This document shows positions 1 to 11,029 of a stretch of 64,000 nucleotides of DNA, in pieces. Within the stretch, counting starts at the first letter, position 1, and each line of letters opens with the position of its first letter. The notes under the pieces were generated by a model that made no database searches, had not been told where the DNA came from, and saw nothing but the letters and a program-made list of their open reading frames with translations. The position numbers and the translations under genes are program-made. The DNA lies in NCBI GenBank assembly GCA_028752905.1, contig JAQNBH010000011.1, positions 25,135,333 through 25,199,332 on the forward strand, written 5' to 3'. Source of the stretch: Cladorhizidae sp. MBARI D1340-BT2. Taxonomy: Eukaryota > Porifera > Demospongiae > Poecilosclerida > Cladorhizidae.

Positions 1-449
1 TCCACAAAGATAAATTTATCAACAATAATTAGACCTGACAAAACCACTAGAGAGAGACTTCATTAAAACAAGCAGTCACTTATGTATTATTAATACATGA
101 GCAGGAGTATCCGGTTGTTGCCCATACACAAACAAAAAGTGACGCAAGTCAGAGTAGATTTCATAATGTAAAATCCAGTCAGGTATATCTTACTTACAAA
201 ATGGAAGAAATGCATCCAAACAATATAAAATGAGCCATTCCCCAAACCACCTATAGTTCCTGATATCTGGTATATATAGGTTAAAAAAAGAGTGAATTCC
301 AACCTACAGTGTACAAGACCTACAAGACAGCCAAAATGCTGCAAAAAGATCCAAAACTAGCTATTTCCTCTCATTACAAAACACAAATCAAGAAAATGGC
401 TGTCTTAAGTTTTGTCTGGATCGGCACATGGCATTTCTATATACCCAGC
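1..449. repeat. Segmental duplication copy A (intron sequence)
   Basis: This stretch is nearly the same as 8042-8489, in the same orientation, with a few substitutions and short indels (for example an extra short insert before the ACCTACAAGACAGCC stretch). In copy B the matching start is the 3' end of an intron that precedes a transmembrane exon on the minus strand. Here the equivalent acceptor reads TG-GG where copy B has TA-GA, so the splice AG is lost at that position. A paralogous exon would be expected just off the left edge of the window. I see no coding sequence within the copy. Confidence 0.85.
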
Positions 450-489
450 TCTCTTGCTGGCTATAACAACAACAGTGCTCTTGTGATTA

Positions 490-1275
490 CCAATGAGTGT
501 CTATAGTACATCAGGGGCCTCACAACGAGCCTTCCAAGGAGGCTAAGGACATAGTTCAGGCTGTGTCTGAGATCAAGTCTTTGACAGCATCACTCAAGCC
601 AGTCAGAGAGAATGTTGACTCCTACCACAGTAGATGGTTTGAAACTCTGATCTCTGAAATCTGTAATGAGGTAGGGTCTATACCATCAATGCCCAAGATA
701 TGTGGTCGTCAGCAACACAGAGCAAGCATACCATCTAATCCCTCTAAATACTTTAGAAGAACTATCACAGTTCCAATTTTGGACCATCTTCTTGCTGAGC
801 TTGACAAGCGGTTTAGTTCACATCAAAAAATTGCTTTTCAAGGTCTATACTTGGTACCATCAGTGTTGGTAACAGAAGATCTTGCAACTGTGTCCAGTGT
901 AGTGATGAAAGTGGGGGCTATATGCTGTAGACCTACCAATTGTGTCTTCTCTCAGTGGTGAGATCTACAACTGGTACACAAAGTGGAAATATGAAGAGAA
1001 AGATCATGGTTCAAATTCACTTCCTTCAACTCTCTCCTCAACATTGATCCGCATCTCTAGCTTTTACCCTAACATCAAAGTCCTTGTTACTATTCTCTAC
1101 ACCCTCCCCATAGCTTCATGCTCTGCTGAGAGATCTTTCAGTGGGCTTAAACGTATCAAAACTGTCCTTAGGTCTAGCATGAGTAATGGACGTCTCTCAA
1201 GCCTGACTCTACTTCACATGCATCACGACATACCCATTGACATTGAGGAAGTCATTGATGAGTCTCCATATGTCA
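490..1275 (+). pseudogene. hAT transposase C-terminal half, frameshifted
   Basis: Two overlapping frames encode the C-terminal part of a hAT-superfamily transposase of the DUF4371 / 52-kDa-repressor / ZMYM type, a nuclear cut-and-paste enzyme. The first frame (about 497-961) has the helical segment usual before the dimerisation domain (SKYFRRTITVPILDHL). The second (about 942-1275) carries the hallmark hAT dimerisation motif ASCSAERSFSGLKRIKT followed by LSSLTLLHMH. The frame changes near 950. The N-terminal BED/TTF zinc finger and the first catalytic Asp region are missing, so this is a 5'-truncated, frame-broken remnant. No terminal inverted repeats were recognised around it. Assignment to hAT is firm; the subfamily is inference. 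Confidence 0.85.
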
Positions 1276-1364
1276 TCCCAGGCAAATTCAACTTTCTGAC
1301 TCCTCTCAATAGCTATCTCTTCATTGTGTTGCTTCATTTTTTCTTCACTGTGGCTAGACAGGGT

Positions 1365-1915
1365 TTCATTTTGAAAATTGTCCAAGGGGGGGGGGGGCAA
1401 CTGGAAGAATCTTGATTTTTTTGGGGGGGCATGATGGTTAAAAATGTGACAAAGTTTCACAACACCATCTTGTGTGTCGGGTTATGTTGAATGTGTATGT
1501 GTGCATGGTTTTATACAGGATTTTGAGTTTTGGGAGGGGAGGGGGAAAACTCCAAAGTTTGGTGTTGACGTGGAGGGGGAGTGTATATCACATTACAACT
1601 AGGGGGGTTGGGGGAATGCTCACACCTCCCCCCCTCCCCCCCCCAAAAATAGATGCTCTGAGATCGACTCTGAGGAATTCTGGGGGTACTGGTAGTCAGT
1701 TCTAAAATGGAGTCTAGACAGCCAGACTTAATTTTATTTGGGTTGTGAAAGAGGGTACAGAATTTTTACTAGGTCTTTGTACGCACTATATTCTTTATTA
1801 ATGCGTTAATATAGAATTGTTAAAGAAAAGAAACAGTTTTAGGGGGGGGGGGGAAAGCTGGTGTTTGAGATCAAGACTTTATGCCTCCCCCTTTTCTAAA
1901 ATCCTGGCTACGCCT
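1365..1915 (+). repeat. Cluster of G-rich dispersed repeats
   Basis: Several related pieces contain runs of 7-13 G next to a shared sequence (CAGGGTTTCAT or TACAGGATTTTGAG). Runs lie near 1385-1430, 1530-1550, 1600-1645 (both G and C tracts) and 1842-1854. The block 1600-1700, with GATGCTCTGAGAT and CTCTGAGGAATTCTGGGGGT, resembles 2340-2430 and 51,590-51,650. No open frame is convincing. The tracts could form G-quadruplexes, but that is inference. Confidence 0.6.
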
Positions 1916-2234
1916 CTGCATGGAATGAGTGTTTTCATTAGGGCTAACCCAAGCGTAGGTTGCCAAGCATCGGCTTAGTAGCACAGTCCTATCAGAAGCC
2001 ACACTTGCTGCCAGTTTAGTCCATCAAGATTTTGAAGTCCCCCCTTTAGCTGCTGGTTACTTTGGCATGGTTTTACAAATGCTACACTTTTTAGTACCAG
2101 CTGAGGTATTTTTGAGCTCATTATCAAGTGAAGTATCAAATGAAGTGTACAGAATCTATGAGCTATAAAGTCGTAACTAACCACAATTATTTTCAAAAGA
2201 GTTTATTTATTTTATTTTTGTGGGGTTTATCTAG

Positions 2235-2440
2235 AGCCTTATTATTAAACCTCAGGGGTTCATACAGGATTTACAGTTTGGGGGGGGGGGAAACTCAAAA
2301 TGTTTGGCATTTACATGATGGGTGTGCATAAGCAAGCCTCAAGTAGGGGGGGCTGGGGGCATGCCCCCGAGATTTTTTTTGCAAAATCGATGCTCTCAGA
2401 TTGATTCTGAGACATTTTGAGGGTACGGGTACTTTCCTAT
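2235..2440 (+). repeat. G-rich dispersed repeat, further copy
   Basis: This copy has GGGGTTCATACAGGATTTAC, then ten G, then GGGGGCATGCCCCCGAGA and GATTCTGAGACATTTTGAGG. The same order of sub-motifs is seen at about 1515-1700 and, more diverged, at 51,535-51,665. In both this locus and the 51.5-kb locus the G-rich part is followed by the ATTGTGTCATAAT / GTTCTG motif of the next hairpin, so the two parts probably belong to one dispersed element. Confidence 0.55.
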
Positions 2441-2453
2441 AGTTAAAGTACTT

Positions 2454-2542
2454 AGCACATGGACAGAACATTCTAGATTATGACACAATTTTTGTGGCAA
2501 GATGGAATTGTGTCATAATATAGAATGTTCTGTCCATGTGCT
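2454..2542. repeat. 37-bp inverted repeat with 15-bp loop
   Basis: The arms 2454-2490 and 2506-2542 are reverse complements with a single mismatch; the left arm starts AGCACATGGACAGAACATTC and the loop is 15 bases. This would form a very stable hairpin. A related arm with its outer flank occurs at about 51,825-51,865, so it belongs to a dispersed element (foldback or MITE-like). It has no coding potential. Confidence 0.85.
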
Positions 2543-2624
2543 ATTATTCTGTGGTTAGCTTTCACAATTGTAGTGTTGATTAAATCTACACTACTACGAT
2601 TAGGAAAGCTTCACAGAATAATAG
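2541..2624. repeat. Second imperfect inverted repeat
   Basis: CTATTATTCTGTG at 2541-2553 pairs with CACAGAATAATAG at 2612-2624, and the interior (AGCTTTC / GAAAGCT, TAGTGT / ACACTA) also pairs imperfectly. It shares its first bases with the right arm of the preceding hairpin, so the two hairpins are directly fused. Confidence 0.7.
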
Positions 2625-2719
2625 CAGAACATTCTAGATTAACACATGATTGAACCGCAACACAGAATATTCTAGATTTATTCACAATGTTGTATATAAA
2701 GACCAAATGCTTCAGCTAG

Positions 2720-4670
2720 TAGCATTCTGCAACTAAATATGATCCAGAAAAATACAAACTTACATAAATGGACCTCAGGATCTTTTTTACCAGAAAGCAA
2801 GTGTGTGCTGGGTCTAGTAGAGATTCTGAGGACAACGAAGATATAAGTACTCCTTACTACGTCGACTAGTGATGCCTTGACTTCCACCAATTCCAAAGCA
2901 TCAGTAGGTAGATCAGTGTGTTCCAAAGCGCAGAAGAGGAAACTCTACAAAACCAGGCTCAGCTACAAGAAGGAGTGGGAGCAGAAATATCCTTGTGTGT
3001 ACTGCGATGATCCTAAGCAGGGCAGGTTCTGCAAACTCTGCCAGAAGCGAGGAAATGCAACTTCTACAGCCAGGGGTGCATGGACCACTCGGGGAATTCA
3101 GGATTGGAATCACGCTACTGAACAACTCAAGGAACACAGCCAGTCAAAATGACACAGAGATGCTGTTATCCATGCTCAAATGGCAGAATAAGGAAAGGAG
3201 CAGAGTGTCCTACAACTGCAATGTTCAGCAGCTACTAAGGAGGCTGAAGAAAGGAGAGCAAAGAACAGAAACATAATGCTTAAGCTTTTGAGATCGATAT
3301 ATTTTCTTGCAAAAAATCGCCTGCCCCTTACAACCACATTAGATCCCCTGGTCCATTTGCAAATTGCAAATGGAGATGAACTTCTCCAGCAACATGTCAA
3401 AGAGGGGCCACAAAATGCTCAGTACACATCCAAATTTTCTGCAGTGATGCTTTTAGAGGCCATCAATAGCTGGCTAGATAGGAAGCTAATTGAGAGCTTA
3501 AAATTAAGCCCATACTTCTCTGTGTTAGCTGATGAGTGTGTAGATACATGTATTAAACAGAAGAGCTGTCCATCAGTTGTCGGTGGATTGTAATTGGAAA
3601 GCCAGAGGAGGACTTCCTTACAGTGCTCCACATGTGCCCAAAGTGCTGCTACCATTTCAGATGCAATCAGCTTCTTCCTTGAGTCGAAGAACCTGGACTA
3701 TCACAAACTAATAGGCCAAGGTTATGATGGAGCAGCCACCCTTGCCGGAGAATGCAATGGAGTTCAAAAAAGGATGCGAACTCTAGCTGCACATTACTTT
3801 TACATCCACTGTGCCTTCCACCGGCTTCAACTAGCGAGCATGCAAGCTGCTAACAATGTTCCAGAGATCAAGAAGATTTTTGGAAATATGGGAAATATAT
3901 GGAATCTTCTTCTACTCACCCAAGAAAGCAGAAACTATCAAAGCAGTCCAATCTGTCCTCAAGCTACCTGAGCTTAAGATTGTGAAGCCTAGTGATACCA
4001 GACGGCTCTCACACGAATGCTGTGTATGGGCTATTTACCAATAGCTTCCTGCCGTTATCGTCACCCTACAACAGCTGTATGAACCATCAAGTGTTGCTGA
4101 AGCATACGGTAATGGTGCTCTCCTTGCTACTTACACTGGAGTGCTAGTATCGTGTACCTGTCAAAAGTTCTGGATATCCTGGTAAGGATGAATGTTTCGA
4201 TGCAAAGATAGCTATTCGATTTGAGCAGGTTACCGGTACTTCTGAAAATCACGACAGATCAACTCGAGCATCTAAAGGATGAAAGAAGTGAGTGGTTGGG
4301 TTCAGTCGAGTCTGAAATATCTCTGTTGAAGGAAAAACATGATATAACAATCGGCACACATGGATCTGCATGAAGCCGTTGGTCTTCTATCACAATCACA
4401 GCCGAGTATCGAACTCTAGTTGCAATTCCATACGTCGATTCCCTTCTTCTAAATATTAAGAGTCGATTTACTGATAAAGCCGTGAAGATTGTTACTGCCA
4501 TGTCCATATCCAGTCCCTCCCTACTACCCGCTGAAGCATCCCCATCATATGGCAGCGAGCAAATCAAGATTCTTACAGAGTTCTATGGAAAAGAAGCAGA
4601 GGTTGAGTATGTGGCCCCCCAACAACAAATATTAAGAACAACAGAAAAAAGTCAAACCATAACCTCCTAA
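2720..4670 (+). pseudogene. hAT transposase (ZNF862/ZMYM-like), broken
   Basis: This is a near full-length but heavily interrupted hAT transposase. The N-terminal zinc-binding segment (2877-3152) contains CKLCQKRG and WTTRGIQDWNHATEQLKEHSQSK-type sequence, typical of the ZNF862-like group. The catalytic-core neighbourhood follows at about 3500-3560 (SPYFSVLADE) and 3690-3970 (GQGYDGAATLAGECNGVQKR, then HCAFHRLQLA). A C-terminal helical piece lies at 4480-4620 (PSLLP, then YGSEQIKIL). The reading frame changes several times and has stops near 3970-4050 and 4180. The final dimerisation motif is absent; sequence after about 4620 does not match. The piece at 490-1275 is a different copy, because order and sequence do not join. 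Confidence 0.8.
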
Positions 4671-6084
4671 AAAACGAACAAAACCCAACCCAACCCCTAG
4701 AAACCAAAACAGTTCCCTTATTATTTTTTAATATTTAGAAAGACCCACCCCCTAATCAATTCTTGCACCGAAACCAAAACAGTTCACTTAATTTTTCCAA
4801 AGATTACCAATTATGGTCGGGTTGTCCATGCAAACTAGGCAGCATTTACACTGGTAATAAAAAAGCAACAAAAAGTTTAATGTAAAAACATTAAAGTATG
4901 ATGTAAAAACAGTTTGAAGTAAAGGTGTATATAGTTCAGGTATACACTCTGTAGTACTGGCTACAATTAATCTACACTACAATGTAAAAACAACAGTAGC
5001 TCTAGAAAAACTCAGACCTTGTTATGGAACAGCAACAGCAGGACTTCCGGATGATCTTGATTTCTATATAAAATAAAATAAATTTCTTTTGTAACAGTTT
5101 GTAATGTAATTTGACTGTATATCATGTAGACAGAGTTTTGAAGGTTGTAATATTCACATCAAAGCAAAAACAAACTTCAGAATAAATTATGAAAGTATAA
5201 AATTTGCAAAGAAAAAATATGCAAACACACCTCCTAATTATGAATGCATGTGGGTGAATGACCTCTAGCTCCTTGAGGAGTGAGAAATGGCTGCCATATT
5301 GCCCTTCAACAAGGCTTACTCAGTAATCTCTTCTGGTTGTTCATATGAACTAGCAGGCTCTGATAGCAGCGCACTGGGGCTAGGAAGGTCTTACACAGGT
5401 TGAAAGTAACTGTACAAGGATTTACTAGCCATGGTCTCTGTTCCATCTCTATCTCTCTAGCTTAGTCACCCAAGGCCACACCCTATACCAATCACTATGT
5501 AGCTATTTTTAGAAATTCTAATTTTTTTTACAGCTAAAACTTTTTATTTTAAATGATTCGAATTTAGCACATTTGAAAGTTTTCCTGTTCGCTAGCAAGT
5601 CATGTACATCCTGGAGTGCATGACAACAAACTCTTATCAAGTTCAGCTATTATCACCTGCACTGCTTGCTGAAATAATTGAGCGTGCCCTCAAGTAGGCA
5701 CTTGGCTGAGCAGTTCACGAAGTTAATAGTGTATGTGCACTATGATGTATTGTATTAATAGTGGATTTGGTTTGCTAATCCACTCTCCTTGTAAATAATT
5801 CACAACTTGCATGAATGCAAGCATTCTGGTCATTGCAGAATGCAGCCAAATCACGTAGTGACCTATTGCAATGCGGCTGAGGAGAGGGCTAGAGTAACTG
5901 TAGGAGCAGCCATGCCAGTGATGATTACTCTGCTTTCTTGTTGCCAGTTTCTCGGGACATCTTAAGTTATTATATATACAAAGCCTATTCATTACACAGT
6001 TTATTAGAGTTTATATTTCACACACAAATTCAACAGAACCTTGACCCTATTCCTCCTGCCTCGATGCTAGAGGAGCCCAGGTTG
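4671..6084. other. AT-rich stretch without recognisable gene
   Basis: I see no conserved protein motif and no open frame above about 90 codons. Short A-rich tracts and a few small palindromes are present (for example around 5750-5790 and 5810-5850). It may include the 3' flank of the preceding hAT element. Confidence 0.5.
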
Positions 6085-6785
6085 TTAATACTATATACAT
6101 GCTCTAGTCCTCATGGAGAAGAATGGAAGGTTGGGTATATACATGCTCTAGTCCTCATGGGAAGAATGGAAGGTTGGGTATATACTTGCTCTAGTCTCCT
6201 CATGAGAAGAATGGAAGGTTAGGTATATACATGCTCCAGTCTTCATGGGAAGAATGGAAGGTTGGGTATATACGTGCTCTAGTCCTCATGGGAAGAATGG
6301 AAGGTTGGGTATATACATGCTCTAGTCCTCATGGGAAGAAAGGAAGGTTGGGTATATACTTGCTTTAGTCCTCATGGGAAGAATGGAAGTTGGGTATATA
6401 CATGTTCTAGTCCTCATGGGAAGAATGGAAGGTTGGGTATATACATGCTCTAGTCTTCATGGGAAGAATGGAATGTTGGGTATATACATGCTAGTCCTCA
6501 TGGGAAGAATGGAAGGTTGGGTATATACATGCTCTAGTCCACATGGGAAGAATGAAAGGTTGGGTATATACATGCTCTAGTCCTCATGGGAAGAATGGAA
6601 GGTTGTGTATATACATGCTCTAGTCGTCATAGGAAGAATGGAAGGTTTGGTACAGTTTATACATGCTCTAGTCTTCATGGTAAGAATGGAAGGTTGTGCT
6701 CTAGTCCTAATAGGAAGAATGGAAGTTTGGGTATTTACATGCTCTAGTCCTAATGGGAAGAATGGAAGGTCGGGTATATACATCA
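6085..6785 (+). repeat. 43-bp minisatellite, about 16 copies
   Basis: The unit contains GCTCTAGTCCTCATGGGAAG followed by AATGGAAGGTTGGGTATATAC. Copies are 85-100 percent alike by eye, with small deletions near 6490 and 6690 and an insertion near 6650. Since 43 is not a multiple of three the reading frame rotates, so the short frames across it are not genes. Confidence 0.95.
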
Positions 6786-7135
6786 ATTGGGTGCTTCAAG
6801 ACTTAGGTTAAGGTTTGGAATTCATTGCTTTTACTTTTTGTAGGACGATACACCATAGCAAGAGAAGGAGAGCTGTAAACTACTCGAGCAAGTGACTAAA
6901 CATACCCACGTAAACGTTTATACTACGCCACGCATGCATACCAGCTGCACAACGCTGCTACGCTTTCAAAGGACACTTGGAAAAACACTAAGGAATACAT
7001 ACGCAATGCTTTCTCTCAAAACGTAAGCATATACGTTGTTCGAAAACATAACATTAGGTTATTTTTGGCCGATAATTTAGTTGCACAACATCATGAAAAG
7101 GTGACAATTTTGATAATAGCAGTGCTCGTGCTAGC
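6786..7135. other. Unique sequence, nothing recognised
   Basis: This spacer between the 43-bp array and a pogo-like fragment has no motif I can support. Confidence 0.4.
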
Positions 7136-7420
7136 CTTTGTCTGCTATTCCAGTTTCATCTTCTTCGTAGTTAGTTTCATTGCTTGTCAAGGGATTGCCA
7201 CTGTCAGTCTCTCTCACCTTTTCTGTGGTGTTTGATCTTTTCTGTGGAGATTGGCCATCTCACTGGCAATGTTTGCTGCTTTCCCGGGCTTGAATGATAT
7301 TATCATGTGACCATCTGCCTCATCTGCCTCAACTAAAATGCTGCAAGTTTTGAAAGATTTGATTATCACTTCAGTGGTGACCGACTGCCATGCATTCCCC
7401 CCCACTCCCGACAACATTTT
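7136..7420 (-). pseudogene. Possible pogo/Tigger C-terminal fragment
   Basis: The minus frame 7214-7417 contains SVTTEVIIKSFKTCSI, which resembles the conserved tail of pogo/Tigger/jerky transposases (VI..SF..CGI) just after the DDE domain. It is followed by a charged stretch ending QKR. No catalytic residues are present and the fragment is short, so the assignment is tentative. A C-rich/G-rich tract follows at 7440-7470. An unrelated host exon is the alternative. Confidence 0.4.
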
Positions 7421-7912
7421 CTCTATAACTTTCTAGATGACTTGCTGGGGGAGGGGGAGGGGGGGGAAGGATATTCGTGGATTGTGTAGAGCAACTACAC
7501 AACATGCCCTATTGCTCTTAGGTACCTATTTGCAGACTCGATGGTAGCCATGCACACTGTGAATATTTAACTCCTTAAAAACACTATCTCTAAGGATGTT
7601 GGGTCTTGTGCTCATGCACTGAACTTTATATACAATACAAAATAGAGTGTGGCAGCAAAACTCGTAGTCCTTGGAAGGAGAAATGCCAGGATGATGTGTT
7701 TTAGTAACTTTTTGGGAGCTCCATAGATTCTTCACACTTCACCTTTTATAATATCAAAAGAGAGCACCCAGAGAGATCTATAATAATTATAGCAAGTTCA
7801 TACAGGGAAGTGTTCAGAAACTATGGATCTCTAAAAATCTTAACAACAAGTTATGAAACCACATCTTCTGGCACTAGTGCATGACATTGTAAGAGAGTTA
7901 ATTGATATTACA
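7421..7912. other. No gene recognised
   Basis: A G-rich tract occurs at about 7447-7470. A minus frame at 7526-7735 has no conserved motif. It may be intron of the host gene whose transmembrane exon lies just to the right. Confidence 0.35.
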
Positions 7913-7934
7913 GCACACACCACACACACACACA
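7913..7934. repeat. (CA)n microsatellite
   Basis: A short CA run, interrupted once, just beyond the splice donor of the minus-strand exon at 7943-8042. Confidence 0.9.
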
Positions 7935-7942
7935 CATCACTT

Positions 7943-8042
7943 ACCACATAAATGAAATATGCACTGATTAGCATAATGATGAGCATAATGATCAGCACCA
8001 AGATGATCGCCAGGCCCAAATTCAATCCAGTAACAGTGACTT
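7943..8042 (-). CDS. Host-gene exon encoding a transmembrane helix
   Basis: On the minus strand a consensus acceptor (TTTATCTTTGTAG) precedes the exon and a perfect donor (GTAAGT) follows it, giving a 100-nt exon. It encodes a short polar stretch (VTVTGLN), then a strongly hydrophobic run of Leu, Ile and Met (LAIILVLIIMLIIMLISAYF), consistent with one membrane-spanning helix. The phase is split at both ends: two nucleotides complete the first codon and two start the last. Flanking exons are not identified in the window, so the protein family is unknown. The upstream intron is duplicated at 1-449, which implies a tandem paralogue off the left edge. This is the only segment that looks like a cellular gene and not a mobile element; it rests on splice sites and hydrophobicity only. 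Confidence 0.6.
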
Positions 8043-8489
8043 CTACAAAGATAAATTTATCAACAATAATTAGACCTGACAAAACCACTAGAGAGAGACT
8101 TCATTAAAACAAGCAGTCACTTATGTATTATTAATACATGAGCAGGAGTATCCGGTTGTTGCCCATACACAAACAAAAAGTGACGCAAGTCACAGTAGAT
8201 TTCATAATGTAAAATCCAGTCAGGTATATCTTACTTAGAAAATGGCAGAAATGCATCCAAACAATATAAAATGAGCAATTTCCTCCATTCCCCAAACCAC
8301 CTATAAAGGTACCTGATATCTGGTATATCTAGAGGTTAAAAAAAAGAGTGAATTCCAACCTACAGGACCTACAAGACAGCCAAAATGCTGCAAAAAGATC
8401 CAAAACTAGCTATTTCCTCTCATTACAAAACACAAATCAAGAAAATGGCAGTCTTAAGTTTTGGCACATGGCATTTCTATATACCCAGC
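8042..8489. repeat. Segmental duplication copy B (intron sequence)
   Basis: Partner of 1-449. It lies immediately upstream, in minus orientation, of the transmembrane exon and ends with an intact acceptor AG at 8043-8044. The similarity breaks at about 8489, where copy A continues into the hAT remnant. Confidence 0.85.
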
Positions 8490-8700
8490 ACTGCCTAGAC
8501 ATAAAAGGTAATAAAGCAAGTATTGATAATGATTGTACACACACTGTTGTTAAAGCTAGTCTTATTGGATGCCACAGCTTGAGAACACAATAGATGGGGT
8601 ACACGGCGTTTCCCGGAGATTGGAGGAAGAAGTAACAGAGTATTGACTACAGCTATATTCAAAAATTAAAAATCCTACCTTATAGGTAACTGATGAGTGT

Positions 8701-8964
8701 GGCTCCCCATGAAGCAGTGCATAGGCAGCTGGGCTTCCCATGAAGCAGGGCATAGGCAGTTAGTAGCTGGGCTTCTCATAAAGCAGGGCATAGGCAGCTA
8801 GTAGCTGGGCTTCCCGTAAAGCAGGACATAGGCAGGTAGCTAGTATCTAGGCACCCCATGAAGCAGGGCATAGGCAGCTAGTATCTGGGCTTCCCGTAAA
8901 GCAGGGCATAGGCAGGTTGCTAGTAGTTGGGCTCCCCATGAAGCAGGGCATAGGCAGCTAGTAG
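8701..8964 (+). repeat. Minisatellite of about 38-45 bp, 6-7 copies
   Basis: The unit contains GAAGCAGGGCATAGGCAGCT followed by AGTAGCTGGGCTTCCC. Copies vary in length by short insertions such as GGTAGCT. No gene is supported here. Confidence 0.9.
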
Positions 8965-9272
8965 CAGTGCTACAATGATGCATGGTAATGTTTTCTTCTT
9001 CTCTTCTCCCCTGGCTGTGTGCAGCTTCTCCTGATCGCCTCCCTAAGTTGCTGCTCTAGTTTTTCATAGCTGTACATTACTCAGCGAGGGTCTCACGATG
9101 AAGAAGGTTCCTGCTTCTTACTTTCTTCTCCTCTTGCTGCGACAAGCTTCTCCTGAGCACTGCCTTAGGTTGCTGCCTTATCTATTCCCTGTTCTAGTCG
9201 TCGAGGATGACAGAGGTAAACAAATTTTTTTTCCATTTTGGTCATTCATTTTGGTCATACATACCATAGAAT
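8965..9272. other. No gene recognised
   Basis: CTTCTCCTG-type pyrimidine-rich segments occur twice (about 9025 and 9150) with similar neighbours, suggesting an old local duplication. There is no convincing coding sequence. Confidence 0.4.
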
Positions 9273-11029
9273 ACATACTAAGCGCCCATGAGCACTGAAT
9301 TAGTCACCTCTAAAATCAGCTTGGTGGGCGTTTATTCCAAATAAAAAAATTTGCTCCATAAAACGCTTAATTAAACTTTGAACTCGGATTTGCACACGGA
9401 TTCCGTTCTCATGCGGCAAATAACAAAGTTTATTGTTGCATTGCATGCATGCTAGCTAGTTATTGTTCGTAGCTATCTATTCTTCGTCCTCCTCTTCAGG
9501 TTCGTCCAGGCCCTTCACTAGTTCAGCAAAGGGATCATCATCTGCGCTCTCCTCCTCAATCTTCTTCTGAATGCATTCCCTGATGTGAGAACCATCTATA
9601 TTGTTGGAGATCCCACAGTATAGGAAGGAGCGAGCTATCACGTCTTTGGAAATAGACTCCTATGCAGTAGAGACCCAATCTATAGCATCCTGTCTTGAGG
9701 AGGACTTCAGGTTGCCTTTTTTGGTCCTGCAAGAGCTTGAACTTCTCCTCCGCTCCATCCACAGTTCCCTCATTTTGTCCTTGAAGGGCTTGTCGACTGA
9801 AACATCCATTAGCTGTGCTAGGGATGTAGAGCCACCTACACTAAATGGAGGGAATCATTTCTTGCATCATTGTTGAAATTGGTCCATTACCTGGGATGTA
9901 TACAAGGTCAGTTTCCAACTCTTCAGCAATGTCCTTGGTGTCGGCACACTTGTGCGGGCGATAGTTATCAAGGACCAAGGTCACCAGTTGCCTTAGACTT
10001 TCACCACATCCTACGTAGCCAGCTGTGCACACTTGGGCGAGTCATCCAGCCATTTTTGGTTGCAGTGACATCAACATTCTGAGGAATACGAAGTACACAA
10101 TCATGACATGGGCCAAATCTTCCATTTTTCTCCTTGAAGATGATGACAGCCAGCAGTTTGGTTCCATCTCATATCGCACACAAAGCTACTGTGAAACCCT
10201 TCTTTGGGGCACCAGTGGTAGCAATGTGAATATTTTGCTCTCCACAACAATTGTTGGTGACAGAGAATCTAACGTAGTAATGAAAAAAGTAAAATTACAA
10301 GTTGTCAGTGTAAACAATACTTACCTGCACATTGTCTGATCCATGTTGTCAATTTCTGAATTTCTATAGTTGAGCTGTCGGATGGTTCTCCGAAATTGGG
10401 AAATCTGCACTCCCTAGTTCTCTGGCATCTTTTGTGATGTATTTGTTTTCTGCCTGTAACCAACATTCTTCCAGCCACGCAGCCACATGGGAGATGTAAG
10501 GAAGCCTTGGATGCCTATGCTCTGAGCAATGTGCAAGGCTTTCTCCAGGAGGTCTTTGATCAGAATAGCCTTCGGAACGTTCCAATTATAGGTAATCGAA
10601 GACCTCCGAGTCCATTGTTGACTGAAGATTGCTCCTCCATCATTCAGTTTCCTCTTCTTCTTCCCACCACCAATGTTGGTATCAATCAATGCATCATATT
10701 TTTCATTCCACTCTCTTACTCTCTTTCTGTACTCCATACTTTCCAGAGGTTGCTGACACATTTTTCATTCCTTGTCCCTTGTACAACCTCTACATTGAAA
10801 CTCACTGTGTAACTTGTCAGTTTCTTCCCAGCATGCCTCTGTGCGATCTGTTTTTAGGTGTGTGGGCAGCTGTCCATAATGTTTTGTGCGTGTGCGTGTG
10901 TAAAAAAAAGTATTACACGTGATTCGATCCTAGAAGCCGCTGCGTACAGAATCTGGTGGGCGGTTACCCACATCAATGGGTGCTTAGTCCAAATCGTTCT
11001 GATCAAGGCAGTGGGCGCTTACTACAGTA
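9273..11029 (-). mobile_element. pogo-like DNA transposon, degenerate
   Basis: The left edge reads TACATACTAAGCGCCCA and the right edge, on the opposite strand, TACTGTAGTAAGCGCCCA. These are short, imperfect terminal inverted repeats next to TA, as expected for the Tc1-mariner-pogo group. Further GGGCG-type motifs near both ends (about 9330 and 10,960) look like subterminal repeats. The enclosed minus-strand pseudogene is a DDE_1 (pogo/Tigger) transposase. The exact ends are judged by eye. Confidence 0.65.
9477..10770 (-). pseudogene. pogo/Tigger DDE_1 transposase, broken
   Basis: Read on the minus strand, the order of pieces fits a pogo-like transposase. An N-terminal basic and helix-turn-helix region (10,414-10,761) is followed by the first half of the DDE domain around 10,080-10,330 (GFTVALCAI, AVIIFKEKNGRFG, NGWMTRPS). 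The second catalytic block follows at 9841-10,032 (LVTLVLDNYRPHKC, then LVYIPGN), then the PFKDK segment near 9790 and an acidic tail with a stop at 9477. Frames shift at several points, and an in-frame stop interrupts the tail near 9660. The conserved LDN..PH motif is clear, so the family call is good. It is not functional as read. Confidence 0.8.

Noticed and set aside
8348..8593. Small gene on the plus strand across copy B of the duplication
   Set aside because: Copy A carries indels that break the same frame, and the region is intron on the opposite strand.
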